From the NCBI GenBank assembly GCA_938007965.1, contig CALLMH010000039.1, positions 1 to 49,014 of the forward strand: a DNA stretch of 49,014 nt, in the 5' to 3' direction. The translations under genes were made by a program, and so were the position numbers. This document shows, piece after piece, positions 8,179 through 17,446 of the stretch (position 1 is the stretch's first letter; each line of letters starts with the position of its first letter). This DNA is from an uncultured Saprospiraceae bacterium. GTDB lineage: Bacteria > Bacteroidota > Bacteroidia > Chitinophagales > Saprospiraceae. The notes below the pieces were generated by a model. That model was not told where the DNA came from and did no database searches. It saw only the letters and a list, made by a program, of their open reading frames with translations.

Positions 8179-10281
8179 ATGGATAGAAAAAAAGAATTGT
8201 TAGTAAGAGTGTATGCCGTACTTGCGGCCTTCATAATACTAAGCGTGGTGATCATGGCTAGGGTGATAAAAGTGTCCCTTATCGAAGGAGATAAGTGGGT
8301 AGAAAAAGGAAATAAAAATGTAAAAATGCGTACTCTGAGAGCAGAGCGCGGAAACATATATTCGGAGGATTTCAACTTATTGAGTACTTCGCTAAAGTTC
8401 TTTGACATTCATATGGATCTAACCGTCCAAAAGGATAAAGTCTTCAATGAAGGAGTCGATTCCCTTGCATACTATTTGAGTCAATCAATTGGTAAGCATA
8501 AGACTGAATCTGAATGGAAGAGAAACTTGATCCAAGGGCGGCATAATAAAAAGAGATATTTCCCAATCGCTAAGAAAATAAATAGTGATGATCTTAGGAG
8601 AATAAAAAAGTTTCCGCTTTTTAGGCTCAATAAGTATAGGGGAGGTTTGATCGCCGAGCCATTTTCCAAGAGGTCAAAACCATACAACGGTTTTGCAAGT
8701 AGGACTATAGGTGAGGATAGGCAAAATGCTTCCAAAGTTGGCTTAGAAGGATATTTTGACAAGTTTCTTGCAGGTGATTCTACTCAGGTTTTGATGAAAA
8801 AAGTATCTGAGCTCCACAATGAGTGGGTGCCAGTATACGATCTTCAAGATTTCGAACCCGGAAAAGGAAATGATATAGTAACAACCATTAATATAGATAT
8901 ACAAGATATCGTGCATAATGAATTGCTATCCAGAATCTCTGAGATAGAAGCTGAAGCGGGTACTGCTATAGTAATGGAAGTAGAAACTGGAGCCATCAAA
9001 GCAATATCTAATTTTAGAAGATTGTCAGATGGTAATTATGCAGAAGTGTATAATGATGCGATCGGTAGATTGTCTGAGCCTGGATCTACATTCAAGTTAG
9101 CAAGTGCATTAGCCTTGATGGACGATGGATACTGTGACTTAGAATCTACAGTAGACCTGAAAGGTGGGAGGATGAAGTTTTATGATCTCCACATGTATGA
9201 TTCTGATATGCATGGTTTGGGTAGAGTGACTTTGAAGGAAGCATTTGAAAAATCCTCTAATGTAGGGATCGCCAAATTGGTTCATGATCATTACAATACA
9301 CCTGATGGAAGAAAGCAGTTCGTAGATAAATTAAGATCTCTCGGCATGGCGAGTAAAATGGGCATAGAGATAGTGGGTGAACCATCACCTGATATCAAGC
9401 ACCCAATAAAAGACAAAAAGAAATGGTACGGTACTACTATACCATGGATGGCCCATGGTTATGAACTGATGAATACTCCATTGCAGACGCTTAATTTATA
9501 CAACGCGATTGCCAATGATGGTAAGATGGTGAAGCCGTACTTGGTAAGTGAGATATTGGATGGTGAGAGCACTGTGAAAATATTTAGACCGAGAGTACTA
9601 AAAAAGCAACTGGTAAAAAAACACGTTGTAGATGCTGCTCAACAAATGCTCGAAGGCGTAGTGAAGAATGGCACAGGAAGAAAATTAAGATCCTCTATTG
9701 TTGATATCGCTGGAAAGACAGGTACAACTAGGGTCAATTATAATACAGATGAAGAGAAAAAGGAGTACAATGCATCATTTGCAGGTTATTTTCCAGTCGA
9801 AAATCCGAAGTACTCTATGATCGTAATGGTATACAAGCCACAAGGAAAGGCTTACTATGGTGCCTCAGCAGCTGGTCCTGCATTCAAAAAGATTGCAGAG
9901 CGGATAACGACGCTTTCAGATAATCTCATATACTCGGGAGAATCTCAGAGAATAGCCACAATCGACTTACCAGAATCTAACGCAGGATTCGGCAATGACT
10001 TCAAGCGTGTATTTGATTATGTAGGCTTGGATTATAAGTCCCAAAAGAAAGGGAGTTGGGTTGAAGTAGATCCGTTTGAAACAAAGATGTTAATTGATAA
10101 AAAAAGAATAGTGAAATCTGAAGTGCCCAATGTAAAAGGTATGGGCGCTAGAGATGCAATATACGTTTTGGAGAATCTAGGATTGAATGTGGATGTGAGT
10201 GGAGTAGGAAGAGTGGTAAAACAAACAATCAAACCAGGCGCCAAAATTAAAGGTCAGGACATTAAAATCTACTTAAACTAG
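8179..10281 (+). CDS. ftsI: Septal peptidoglycan transpeptidase FtsI (PBP3), PASTA-ended
   Basis: This 700-residue class B penicillin-binding protein cross-links septal peptidoglycan with FtsW. It has one N-terminal membrane anchor (about residues 7-28, VYAVLAAFIILSVVIMARV) and a dimerisation domain containing RGNIYSED. The transpeptidase domain carries the three active-site motifs: STFK (nucleophile Ser303, Lys306), SSN in EKSSNVG, and KTGT in AGKTGTTR. A single C-terminal PASTA-like domain covers about 634-700 (VPNVKGMGARDAIYVLENLG). PASTA modules on FtsI are common in Bacteroidota and Firmicutes. It is followed after 4 bases by murE, so the two are surely co-transcribed. Confidence 0.96.
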   Translation: MDRKKELLVRVYAVLAAFIILSVVIMARVIKVSLIEGDKWVEKGNKNVKMRTLRAERGNIYSEDFNLLSTSLKFFDIHMDLTVQKDKVFNEGVDSLAYYLSQSIGKHKTESEWKRNLIQGRHNKKRYFPIAKKINSDDLRRIKKFPLFRLNKYRGGLIAEPFSKRSKPYNGFASRTIGEDRQNASKVGLEGYFDKFLAGDSTQVLMKKVSELHNEWVPVYDLQDFEPGKGNDIVTTINIDIQDIVHNELLSRISEIEAEAGTAIVMEVETGAIKAISNFRRLSDGNYAEVYNDAIGRLSEPGSTFKLASALALMDDGYCDLESTVDLKGGRMKFYDLHMYDSDMHGLGRVTLKEAFEKSSNVGIAKLVHDHYNTPDGRKQFVDKLRSLGMASKMGIEIVGEPSPDIKHPIKDKKKWYGTTIPWMAHGYELMNTPLQTLNLYNAIANDGKMVKPYLVSEILDGESTVKIFRPRVLKKQLVKKHVVDAAQQMLEGVVKNGTGRKLRSSIVDIAGKTGTTRVNYNTDEEKKEYNASFAGYFPVENPKYSMIVMVYKPQGKAYYGASAAGPAFKKIAERITTLSDNLIYSGESQRIATIDLPESNAGFGNDFKRVFDYVGLDYKSQKKGSWVEVDPFETKMLIDKKRIVKSEVPNVKGMGARDAIYVLENLGLNVDVSGVGRVVKQTIKPGAKIKGQDIKIYLN

Positions 10282-10285
10282 ATCA

Positions 10286-11758
10286 ATGTCTAAGAAACGA
10301 AAGTTATTTGAAATACTTGATGATAATCTGATTGTTCAGCTAATAGGAGATCGAGATGCAGTGATAAAAAACCTGCACTTAGATTCTAGAAAGGTGAATA
10401 AGTCTGATGTTTACTTTGCCATAAAAGGATTTGCCTCTGATGGTCATGACTACATCGAATCAGCGATTGCCAATGGTGCTAAAGTCGTTTTCTGTGAAAA
10501 TACAGACTTCGAATTTACTACTTCTGTAACAGTTGTGCAGGTGAGTGACACTAGGGATGCTATGGCTTCAGCAGCTTCGCAATATTATGATAGTCCGAGT
10601 GAGGATGTCAATATGGTAGGGGTTACTGGGACTAATGGGAAGACGACGGTGGCTACTTTATTGTGGCAGTTATTCACGAAGTTAGGATTCAAAGTGGGGT
10701 TGATCTCTACTGTTGAAAATAAAATCGGGGATGAGATTATACCATCGACACATACTACTCCTGATGTGATAAATCTGAATAAGTTAATCGCTCAGATGAG
10801 AGATGCAGGTTGTGAATATGTCTTCATGGAAGTAAGTTCGCACGCTGTAGATCAGAAGAGGATCAAAGGCATAAAGTACAAAGGTGGAGTATTCACGAAT
10901 ATGTCACTAGACCATTTGGATTATCACAAGACATTTAAAGAATATATATGGGCGAAGAAAAAGTTCTTCGATGCCCTTCCTTCAGGTTCATTTGCTTTGG
11001 TAAATGAAGATGATAAAAGAGGAGATGTAATGTTGCAAAATACATCTGCAAAAAAGCTGACTTATGCATTGAGAAATGCTGCCAGCTATAAAGCGAAGAT
11101 ATTGAGCAACGGATTAGATGGTCTACAACTAAAGGTTGATGGACAGGATGCGCACTTCAGATTAGTTGGAGAGTTCAATGCTTATAATTTGCTAGCCGTA
11201 TATGGCACTGCGATAGAGCTGGGCTTCGATGAGTCAGAAGTATTACTTAATCTCTCTAGTATCACAGGTGCTGAAGGAAGATTTGAATGTATAAAAGTTG
11301 AAGGTGTAACTGCGATCGGAATAGTCGATTATGCACATACACCTGATGCACTGGACAATGTCCTCAAAACAATAGCTAAAGTTAAATCTTCGAATAGTAA
11401 GATTATTACAGTAGTGGGTTGTGGAGGCGATCGAGATAGTAGTAAGAGACCTTTGATGGCTCAAATAGCTGCATCTAAGAGCGATCTATACATTATCACA
11501 AGTGACAATCCTCGAACAGAGAATCCTGAAGTAATTCTCGATGATATGGAAGCTGGTTTAGATTCAGAGATGAAGACCACCATGCTTAGAATATCAGATA
11601 GATCCGAAGCGATCAAAAAAGCGGTAGCAGTAGCTGGTGAAAATGACGTGATACTGATCGCAGGTAAAGGACATGAAAAATACCAAGATATAAACGGAGT
11701 AAAGACTCCATTTGATGATAAACAGGTACTCCGAGAAGCAATGCTCGGACGATCCTAA
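10286..11758 (+). CDS. murE: UDP-MurNAc-L-Ala-D-Glu:meso-diaminopimelate ligase MurE
   Basis: This cytoplasmic ATP-dependent ligase (490 residues) adds the third stem-peptide residue to UDP-MurNAc-dipeptide. The Mur-ligase P-loop GVTGTNGKTT is at about residues 111-120, followed by SSHAVDQ and LDHLDYH. The DNPR motif (residues 407-410) is the signature of meso-diaminopimelate-adding enzymes rather than lysine-adding ones, so the wall chemistry should be the Gram-negative A1-gamma type. The ATG lies 4 bases after the ftsI stop. No murF follows; instead a terminator-like hairpin and a long spacer precede mraY. Confidence 0.96.
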   Translation: MSKKRKLFEILDDNLIVQLIGDRDAVIKNLHLDSRKVNKSDVYFAIKGFASDGHDYIESAIANGAKVVFCENTDFEFTTSVTVVQVSDTRDAMASAASQYYDSPSEDVNMVGVTGTNGKTTVATLLWQLFTKLGFKVGLISTVENKIGDEIIPSTHTTPDVINLNKLIAQMRDAGCEYVFMEVSSHAVDQKRIKGIKYKGGVFTNMSLDHLDYHKTFKEYIWAKKKFFDALPSGSFALVNEDDKRGDVMLQNTSAKKLTYALRNAASYKAKILSNGLDGLQLKVDGQDAHFRLVGEFNAYNLLAVYGTAIELGFDESEVLLNLSSITGAEGRFECIKVEGVTAIGIVDYAHTPDALDNVLKTIAKVKSSNSKIITVVGCGGDRDSSKRPLMAQIAASKSDLYIITSDNPRTENPEVILDDMEAGLDSEMKTTMLRISDRSEAIKKAVAVAGENDVILIAGKGHEKYQDINGVKTPFDDKQVLREAMLGRS

Positions 11759-11792
11759 AGATAGGTTCTATTATCATTCTCAGGTTGGTTTT

Positions 11793-11858
11793 AACAGTTG
11801 CAGTTGGCGAGAACCCGCTCTAAAAGTAGAGTGTTGTCTTCTGCACTGTTAATTTTTT
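11793..11858 (+). terminator. Terminator-like hairpin after murE
   Basis: AACAGTTGCAG (11793-11803) pairs with CTGCACTGTT (11841-11850) apart from one bulged base. It encloses a small CTCT/AGAG hairpin and is followed by AATTTTTT. If active it would end or attenuate transcription from ftsI-murE before mraY. Confidence 0.6.
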
Positions 11859-12194
11859 AACTCTTTGGAGTTAGGAGAATGGATATACGAGTTAGTGATT
11901 TTGTAGGTTTTTAGAAATCATTTTACCATGAGTGTATAAAAATTGAGTGAAAGCTCGACTAAGATGTTTAATAGACATAATGATGCAGTCCTTATACGAT
12001 TAGGGGTCGAAATCATGCGAAAAAAGACGAAAGGTGATCAAGGTAAGAAAGCTACAACTTTTACTTATCTACGTTCAAAACTACACAGATAGTCTCTCAA
12101 AGCTATCGAATAGTAGATGGTAACTTCCTAGATCAATAATTTCCTCTAATCTCGCTTTATCATGTTTGTAGATTATTTATACAAGCAGTATGCA

Positions 12195-12238
12195 AGTCAT
12201 ATCCATATGGATATAAGGGTTAACCTCCTTTCATGACT
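12195..12238. repeat. Cloverleaf-like inverted repeats
   Basis: The outer arms AGTCAT (12195-12200) and ATGACT (12233-12238) enclose two further arms: the 16-base palindrome ATATCCATATGGATAT (12199-12214) and AAGG-GTTAAC-CTCCTT. The terminator-like palindrome follows 10 bases later, so a small structured RNA is possible. Confidence 0.4.
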
Positions 12239-12247
12239 AAAAAGACA

Positions 12248-12276
12248 GAATAGTAATAATTACTATTCAATTTTTT
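12248..12276 (+). terminator. Palindromic terminator-like hairpin before mraY
   Basis: GAATAGTAAT (12248-12257) and ATTACTATTC (12259-12268) pair perfectly around one base and are followed by AATTTTTT. The tight centre means the real loop would be wider. The stem is AT-rich, so strength is uncertain. Confidence 0.45.
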
Positions 12277-12410
12277 AAAAAAGACGAGAATCTGGAAAGA
12301 GGAATCATACATTCCATTCCCACATTCTACAAAGAAAAAGAAAATTGAGTGTTTTGCCGTGTGCGAATAGCTAATAGAGGAGTACGTCTAAGTACAAATT
12401 ATATATGCCA

Positions 12411-12442
12411 TTCAATCATTCAATCATTCAACAATTCAACAT
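12411..12442 (+). repeat. 8-bp tandem repeat (TTCAATCA) before mraY
   Basis: Four consecutive 8-base units are seen: TTCAATCA twice, then TTCAACAA and TTCAACAT. They end 7 bases before the chosen mraY ATG and lie inside the frame that runs from the upstream ATG at 12405. Confidence 0.75.
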
Positions 12443-12449
12443 TGAAAAG

Positions 12450-13715
12450 ATGCTCTATCATCTATTTGAATACTTACAGGAACATTACAACTTGCCAGGC
12501 GCAGGTTTATTCCGCTATATAAGTTTCCGATCAGGGGTGGCGATCATCTTATCATTGATAATTTCGATTTTATTTGGAAATCGAATCATACGTTCATTGA
12601 AAAAATTGCAAGTAGGAGAGACAGTAAGAGATCTCGGGCTTGATGGGCAGTTAGAGAAAGCAGGTACACCTACTATGGGTGGCTTCATAATTATTCTAGC
12701 TACATTGATACCAGCGATACTTTTGGCTGATTTGACCAATGTGTATATCATAGTATTGATTGTTACGACCTTATTGATGGCAGCTATTGGATTTACGGAT
12801 GATTATATCAAAGTATTCAAAAAGAACAAAGATGGTCTGTCTGGTAAGTTTAAGATTATTGGTCAGGTATTATTAGGACTTATTGTAGCATCAGTAATGC
12901 TTATGCATGATGATATCGTCGTCAGGATGCCCATGACAGATGCTGTTTTGGCTGGTTATGAAATAATAAAGAGTTTCACTATCGAAGTACCTCGATTGAA
13001 TGCTGCCAGCGAAATGATCGAAATGGCCTATGTAAAGACCACTTTGACTAATGTACCATTCTTCAAAGGGAATGCATTTGATTATAACGGTCTGCTTTGG
13101 TTCTTAGGTGATAATGCTTCTAAGTTTGTGTGGATCGTATTTGTTCCGATAGTAGTATTCATAGTAACTGCGGTATCCAATGCAGCGAATCTTACAGATG
13201 GTATCGATGGGTTGGCTACAGGTTTATCTGCGATTATAGCTGCGACGTTAGCGATACTAGCGTATGTAAGTGGGAATTCTGTAATAGCCGAATTTTTAGA
13301 TATCTACTATATCCCTTACTCCTCGGAGATGGCGATTTTTGCAGCCTGTTTTTTAGGAGGGTGTATAGGGTTTCTTTGGCACAATGCATACCCTGCGAAA
13401 GTCTTCATGGGAGATACTGGTAGTCTTACGATAGGTGGAATAATAGCGGTAATGGCGATTTTCTTGAGAAAAGAATTCTTATTGCCGATACTGTGTGGAG
13501 TGTTTTTCTTAGAGACGCTCTCAGTAATACTACAGGTAAGTTACTTTAAATACACAAAAAAGAAATATGGCGAAGGTCGAAGAATATTCAAAATGTCTCC
13601 TATTCACCACCACTACCAAAAACTAGGAATGCACGAATCTAGATTGGTCACTAGATTTTGGATAATAGGGGTTATGCTTGCAATTGTGACAATGATCACA
13701 TTAAAAATAAGATAG
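12450..13715 (+). CDS. mraY: Phospho-MurNAc-pentapeptide translocase MraY
   Basis: This integral membrane enzyme (421 residues from this start) transfers phospho-MurNAc-pentapeptide to undecaprenyl phosphate, making lipid I. Family motifs are clear: TPTMGG, the catalytic aspartate pair in [29 protein letters not shown], and the cytoplasmic histidine loop SPIHHHYQ. About ten membrane segments are apparent. The frame is open from an ATG at 12405, but those extra 15 residues are encoded by a tandem repeat. Homologues begin with an MLYxLFEYL-like sequence, so ATG 12450 is preferred. murD follows after 6 bases. Confidence 0.95.
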   Translation: MLYHLFEYLQEHYNLPGAGLFRYISFRSGVAIILSLIISILFGNRIIRSLKKLQVGETVRDLGLDGQLEKAGTPTMGGFIIILATLIPAILLADLTNVYIIVLIVTTLLMAAIGFTDDYIKVFKKNKDGLSGKFKIIGQVLLGLIVASVMLMHDDIVVRMPMTDAVLAGYEIIKSFTIEVPRLNAASEMIEMAYVKTTLTNVPFFKGNAFDYNGLLWFLGDNASKFVWIVFVPIVVFIVTAVSNAANLTDGIDGLATGLSAIIAATLAILAYVSGNSVIAEFLDIYYIPYSSEMAIFAACFLGGCIGFLWHNAYPAKVFMGDTGSLTIGGIIAVMAIFLRKEFLLPILCGVFFLETLSVILQVSYFKYTKKKYGEGRRIFKMSPIHHHYQKLGMHESRLVTRFWIIGVMLAIVTMITLKIR

Positions 13716-13721
13716 CACGAG

Positions 13722-15026
13722 ATGAAAAATAATAAAGTAGTCATCATCGGAGCTGCCGAAAGCGGGATTGGAGCCGCACTATTGGCAAAGAAAAAAAAAT
13801 ATGAAGTGTTTGTTTCTGACTATGGGACGATCGCTGATAATTATAAAGAAGAATTAAAAGAAAACAATATCCCTTTTGAAGAAAAGGGACATACTATTGA
13901 AAGATTGATTGATGCAGGTTTATTGATAAAGAGTCCTGGAGTGCCAGATACTGCCGCTGTCCTAAGCAGTCTAAATAATGAGGGCTTGAGAGGAGTCTCA
14001 GAGATTGAGTTTGGTTATTCATTTTATGCTGGAAAACTCATAGCTATCACTGGTAGCAATGGGAAAACTACCACTTCAGGACTCGTTTATCATATTATGA
14101 AAACTGCTGGATTAGATGTAGAGATTGGAGGAAACTACGGTATTAGTTTTGCTCGAATCCTCACTGAAAGAAATCCAGAATATATGGTTTTAGAGCTAAG
14201 CAGTTTTCAGTTGGATGGGATACAGAAGTTCAGGCCAGATATCGCGGTACTTCTGAATATCACAGCTGATCATTTAGACAGATATGATTATGATATTATG
14301 AATTATGCCGCTTCAAAACTCAGAATCACTGAAAATCAAACCCAAGAAGATCACTATATCTTCAATGGAGATGATGCATTGATTTCTGAATTTAATACTC
14401 AACTACCTATCCGTGCTCAGAAGCATAGTGTGAAAACCCAAGATTACCTACACGGTATTACCTCAAAGGAGGATGCCAAGCAGTTTGAAATAAGTATAAA
14501 AGGAAAGCACAATCTTTTCAATGCTAGATGCGCTGTCGAAGTCGCTAGGATTCTAAAAATATCTGAATCAGATATCGCTAGAGGTCTTGCCACATTCGTC
14601 AATGAACCGCATCGGCTAGAGGTAGTCGCTACGATCGGTGGAGTTACATTCATCAATGATAGTAAAGCGACCAATGTAGATGCAGTCACATACGCACTAG
14701 ATGCTATAGAAGGAGATATCATCTGGATAGCAGGAGGCACTGACAAGGGCAATGACTACAGCCCACTCTTAGAATTAGCAGAAAGACGAGTAAAAGCACT
14801 CATCTGCCTAGGAAAAGATAATGAGAAATTGAAGCAATCTTTTGAAAGATACATACCAGTAATTATTGAGTCAACTAAGGTCTCAAACGTTGTTGACGCA
14901 GCAATAGACTTAGCAAAGGCAGGGGATACGGTTATCCTGTCCCCAGCCTGTGCAAGTTTTGATTTGTTTGATAATTATGTGGATAGAGGAGACCAGTTTA
15001 AGGAAGCTGTTTTGAAGTTAAAATAA
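13722..15026 (+). CDS. murD: UDP-MurNAc-L-alanine:D-glutamate ligase MurD
   Basis: This cytoplasmic ATP-dependent ligase (434 residues) adds D-glutamate to UDP-MurNAc-L-Ala. It starts with the nucleotide-binding-fold motif VVIIGAAESGIG, carries the P-loop ITGSNGKTTT (about residues 109-118), the LELSSFQLD motif typical of MurD, NEPHRLE, and INDSKATNVDA. The C-terminal domain ends SPACASFDLFDNYVDRGDQF, also characteristic. It lies 6 bases after mraY. A 160-base spacer with two hairpins separates it from ftsW. Confidence 0.96.
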   Translation: MKNNKVVIIGAAESGIGAALLAKKKKYEVFVSDYGTIADNYKEELKENNIPFEEKGHTIERLIDAGLLIKSPGVPDTAAVLSSLNNEGLRGVSEIEFGYSFYAGKLIAITGSNGKTTTSGLVYHIMKTAGLDVEIGGNYGISFARILTERNPEYMVLELSSFQLDGIQKFRPDIAVLLNITADHLDRYDYDIMNYAASKLRITENQTQEDHYIFNGDDALISEFNTQLPIRAQKHSVKTQDYLHGITSKEDAKQFEISIKGKHNLFNARCAVEVARILKISESDIARGLATFVNEPHRLEVVATIGGVTFINDSKATNVDAVTYALDAIEGDIIWIAGGTDKGNDYSPLLELAERRVKALICLGKDNEKLKQSFERYIPVIIESTKVSNVVDAAIDLAKAGDTVILSPACASFDLFDNYVDRGDQFKEAVLKLK

Positions 15027-15078
15027 CGCAAAGCTAATGTTGCTTACAATTCATTGGGAGCCGAAATAAAACTTTGCG
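15027..15078. repeat. Inverted repeat directly after the murD stop
   Basis: CGCAAAG (15027-15033) and CTTTGCG (15072-15078) are perfect complements 38 bases apart, beginning at the first base after the stop codon. There is no T run, so it is not a typical terminator. Confidence 0.4.
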
Positions 15079-15127
15079 AGGTAAATTAAACTAAGTCAAA
15101 TGTGAACTTAAATAATCATATAGCATC

Positions 15128-15142
15128 GAGGTTACAAACCTC
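15128..15142. repeat. Tight hairpin before ftsW
   Basis: GAGGTT and AACCTC pair perfectly across the 3-base loop ACA, 45 bases before the ftsW start. No T run follows, so it may act on mRNA stability or translation, or have no role. Confidence 0.45.
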
Positions 15143-15186
15143 AACGAACAAATAAAAGAAGAAAAATAATTAACAATAATAAGAAT

Positions 15187-16374
15187 TTGAACACAGTAAC
15201 AAACCTATACAATACGCTCCGCGGAGATAAATACATCTGGCTCATCTTGGGCTTTTTGGGTTTATTTTCAGTACTAGCTGTTTACAGTTCTGCGGGAGCT
15301 ATGGCGTATAAGTACGCTGGAGGGAATACTGAGTTTTACATGATCAAGCAGGCATTTTTCATTGTGTTGGGCATAGGGCTTGCGTATGGATGTTACAAGT
15401 TACATTACCTGCATTACAGTCGATTGGCGCCGATTTTATTGGCTATTGCTGTTCCTTTGTTGATGTATACTTTATTATTTGGTCCTGAGTACAATGATGC
15501 TCGTCGGTGGATCAACATACCATGGATCAATCAACGGTTCCAAACTTCTGATTTTGCTAAGATTGCATTGATCATGTTTGTAGCGCGATCTTTAGCCATC
15601 AAACAGGATTTCATTAAAGAATGGAAGAATGCATTTTTACCAATAATTGTACCTGTGATTATTGTATGTGGATTGATTATGCCAGCGGATCTAAGTACTG
15701 CTGCATTGTTATTTATGACATGTTTTCTAATGATGTTTATTGGCAGAGTATCGCTCAAATTTGTTGCTGTATTGATATTCTGTGGTATTGTAGCCGCGGG
15801 AGCTATCTTCATCATTGGGACGATTTTCCCAGAAATGTTTAGAGTAGAAACATGGATGTCAAGAATACAAGAATACTTAAGTGCAAGCGATGGAGACTTC
15901 CAAGTACAACAATCAAAGATAGCCATTGCCAACGGCGGATTATTTGGAATGGGGCCTGGTAATAGTATGCAGAAGAATTTCTTACCATATGCGTATGCAG
16001 ACTTTATCTACGCTATAATATGTGAGGAGTATGGAGTTGTAGGCGGTTTGGTGATAATACTAGCATATCTCGGATTATTATTTAGATGCATTAAGATAGT
16101 AACACAATGCCCAAAGGCATTCGGTGCTATACTGGCGATGGGACTATGTCTTAATTTGGTTATTCAGGCATTTGCCAATATTGCTGTATCAGTACAGTTG
16201 GTTCCAGTTACAGGATTGACCTTGCCATTGGTAAGTATGGGTGGTACTTCAGTATTATTCACTTGCATGAGTATCGGAGTGATATTGAGTGTGAGTAGAT
16301 ATGTAGAGGAAGCACACAAGCAGAGACTAGCACTTGAGAAATTAGAAGCTAAAGAGGATGCGAGTAATAATTAG
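15187..16374 (+). CDS. ftsW: Septal peptidoglycan glycosyltransferase FtsW (SEDS family)
   Basis: This polytopic membrane protein (395 residues, about ten membrane segments) polymerises lipid II at the septum together with FtsI. The SEDS signatures include NDARRWINIPW (about residues 103-113), FQTSDFAKIALIMF, and the C-terminal VTGLTLPLVSMGGTS. The position between murD and murG distinguishes it from RodA. The start is taken as TTG at 15187 since no ATG lies upstream of the first membrane segment in this frame; this start is the least certain part. The end overlaps murG by 17 bases. Confidence 0.95.
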   Translation: MNTVTNLYNTLRGDKYIWLILGFLGLFSVLAVYSSAGAMAYKYAGGNTEFYMIKQAFFIVLGIGLAYGCYKLHYLHYSRLAPILLAIAVPLLMYTLLFGPEYNDARRWINIPWINQRFQTSDFAKIALIMFVARSLAIKQDFIKEWKNAFLPIIVPVIIVCGLIMPADLSTAALLFMTCFLMMFIGRVSLKFVAVLIFCGIVAAGAIFIIGTIFPEMFRVETWMSRIQEYLSASDGDFQVQQSKIAIANGGLFGMGPGNSMQKNFLPYAYADFIYAIICEEYGVVGGLVIILAYLGLLFRCIKIVTQCPKAFGAILAMGLCLNLVIQAFANIAVSVQLVPVTGLTLPLVSMGGTSVLFTCMSIGVILSVSRYVEEAHKQRLALEKLEAKEDASNN

Positions 16375-17446
16375 TGGAGGAGGTACGGGAGGACATGTCT
16401 TTCCTGCAATTGCGATTGCAAATGAAATAAAGAAACAAAATCCGGATGCTGAATTCCTATTTGTAGGTGCAGAAGGAAAATTAGAAATGGATAGAGTACC
16501 GAAAGCGGGCTATCCAATAGTGGGACTCCCAATAAGGGGATTCCATAGAAAACTGACTTTACGGAATCTTGCATTTCCATTTAAGTTGTTCCAGTCGATG
16601 TGGAAAGCGCGAAAGGTAGTCAAGAAATTCAAACCTAATGTGGCGGTTGGGGTAGGAGGTTACGCAAGCGGACCGACACTTCAGATGGCAGCGGCAAATG
16701 GAATCCCAACGCTCGTACAAGAACAAAATTCTTATGCAGGTGTGACGAATAAGATACTGGGTAGAAAAGTGGATAAGGTATGTGTGGCTTATGATAGTAT
16801 GGAGAAGTTTTTTCCCGCAGATAAAATCATATTTACAGGAAATCCGGTCAGAAGAGAAATATTTGAAAACGACATAACTACGTCAGGAGCAAAGACTAAA
16901 CTAGGACTTGATATTAGTAAGAAGACAATATTGATTTTTGGTGGTAGTCTGGGAGCAAGAGCGCTTAATGAGTCTATCGAGTCGGGAGCTGAATTACTGA
17001 GACAGCACTCCGAGATTAATGTCATTTGGCAGGTTGGTAAACTGTACTATGAAGATTATAAAAATTCTGAAGTAGCAAAATTGCCGAATGTGACAGTGCT
17101 TCCCTTTATAGAGGATATGGCCTCAGCATACAGAGCTGCAGACCTTGTCGTCTGTCGAGCGGGTGCATTGACGATCTCCGAGCTCAGCCTTGTGGTAAAG
17201 GCTGCGATCTTGGTCCCATCTCCGAATGTAGCAGAAGATCACCAAACGCAAAATGCCATGGCACTTGTAAATAAAGGTGCAGCCAAAATGGTAGCGGACA
17301 AAGAAGGCAAAAAAAAGCTGGTAAAGACCATGCTAGAATTGATCGAAAATGATGTGGTAAGAAAAGAATTAGAAGACAATATTCGATATTTCGGAAAGCC
17401 GAATGCGGCGGAAGAGATTGCGAAGATTGTAAAAGCGCTATGCTAA
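16358..17446 (+). CDS. murG: Lipid II-forming GlcNAc transferase MurG
   Basis: This 362-residue GT-B glycosyltransferase, peripheral on the inner face of the cytoplasmic membrane, adds GlcNAc from UDP-GlcNAc to lipid I to give lipid II. The N-terminal glycine loop ISGGGTGGHVFPAIA follows the start. VGVGGYASGP and EQNSYAGVTN are typical, and the C-terminal nucleotide-sugar site contains IFGGSLGARALN and VVCRAGALTISEL. It starts inside the end of ftsW, and its TAA (17444-17446) overlaps the murC start, so the three genes are tightly coupled. Confidence 0.97.
   Translation: MRVIISGGGTGGHVFPAIAIANEIKKQNPDAEFLFVGAEGKLEMDRVPKAGYPIVGLPIRGFHRKLTLRNLAFPFKLFQSMWKARKVVKKFKPNVAVGVGGYASGPTLQMAAANGIPTLVQEQNSYAGVTNKILGRKVDKVCVAYDSMEKFFPADKIIFTGNPVRREIFENDITTSGAKTKLGLDISKKTILIFGGSLGARALNESIESGAELLRQHSEINVIWQVGKLYYEDYKNSEVAKLPNVTVLPFIEDMASAYRAADLVVCRAGALTISELSLVVKAAILVPSPNVAEDHQTQNAMALVNKGAAKMVADKEGKKKLVKTMLELIENDVVRKELEDNIRYFGKPNAAEEIAKIVKALC

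Larger units (their letters stand above)
11759..12449. other. 691-base spacer between murE and mraY with hairpins and two terminator-like signals
   Basis: No protein-like ORF is present. The stretch contains a long hairpin with T run (11793-11858), a cloverleaf-like set of inverted repeats (12195-12238), a perfect 21-base palindrome with T run (12248-12276), and an 8-base tandem repeat (12411-12442) just before the mraY start. A murF gene, which often occurs in dcw clusters, is not here. Confidence 0.7.
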
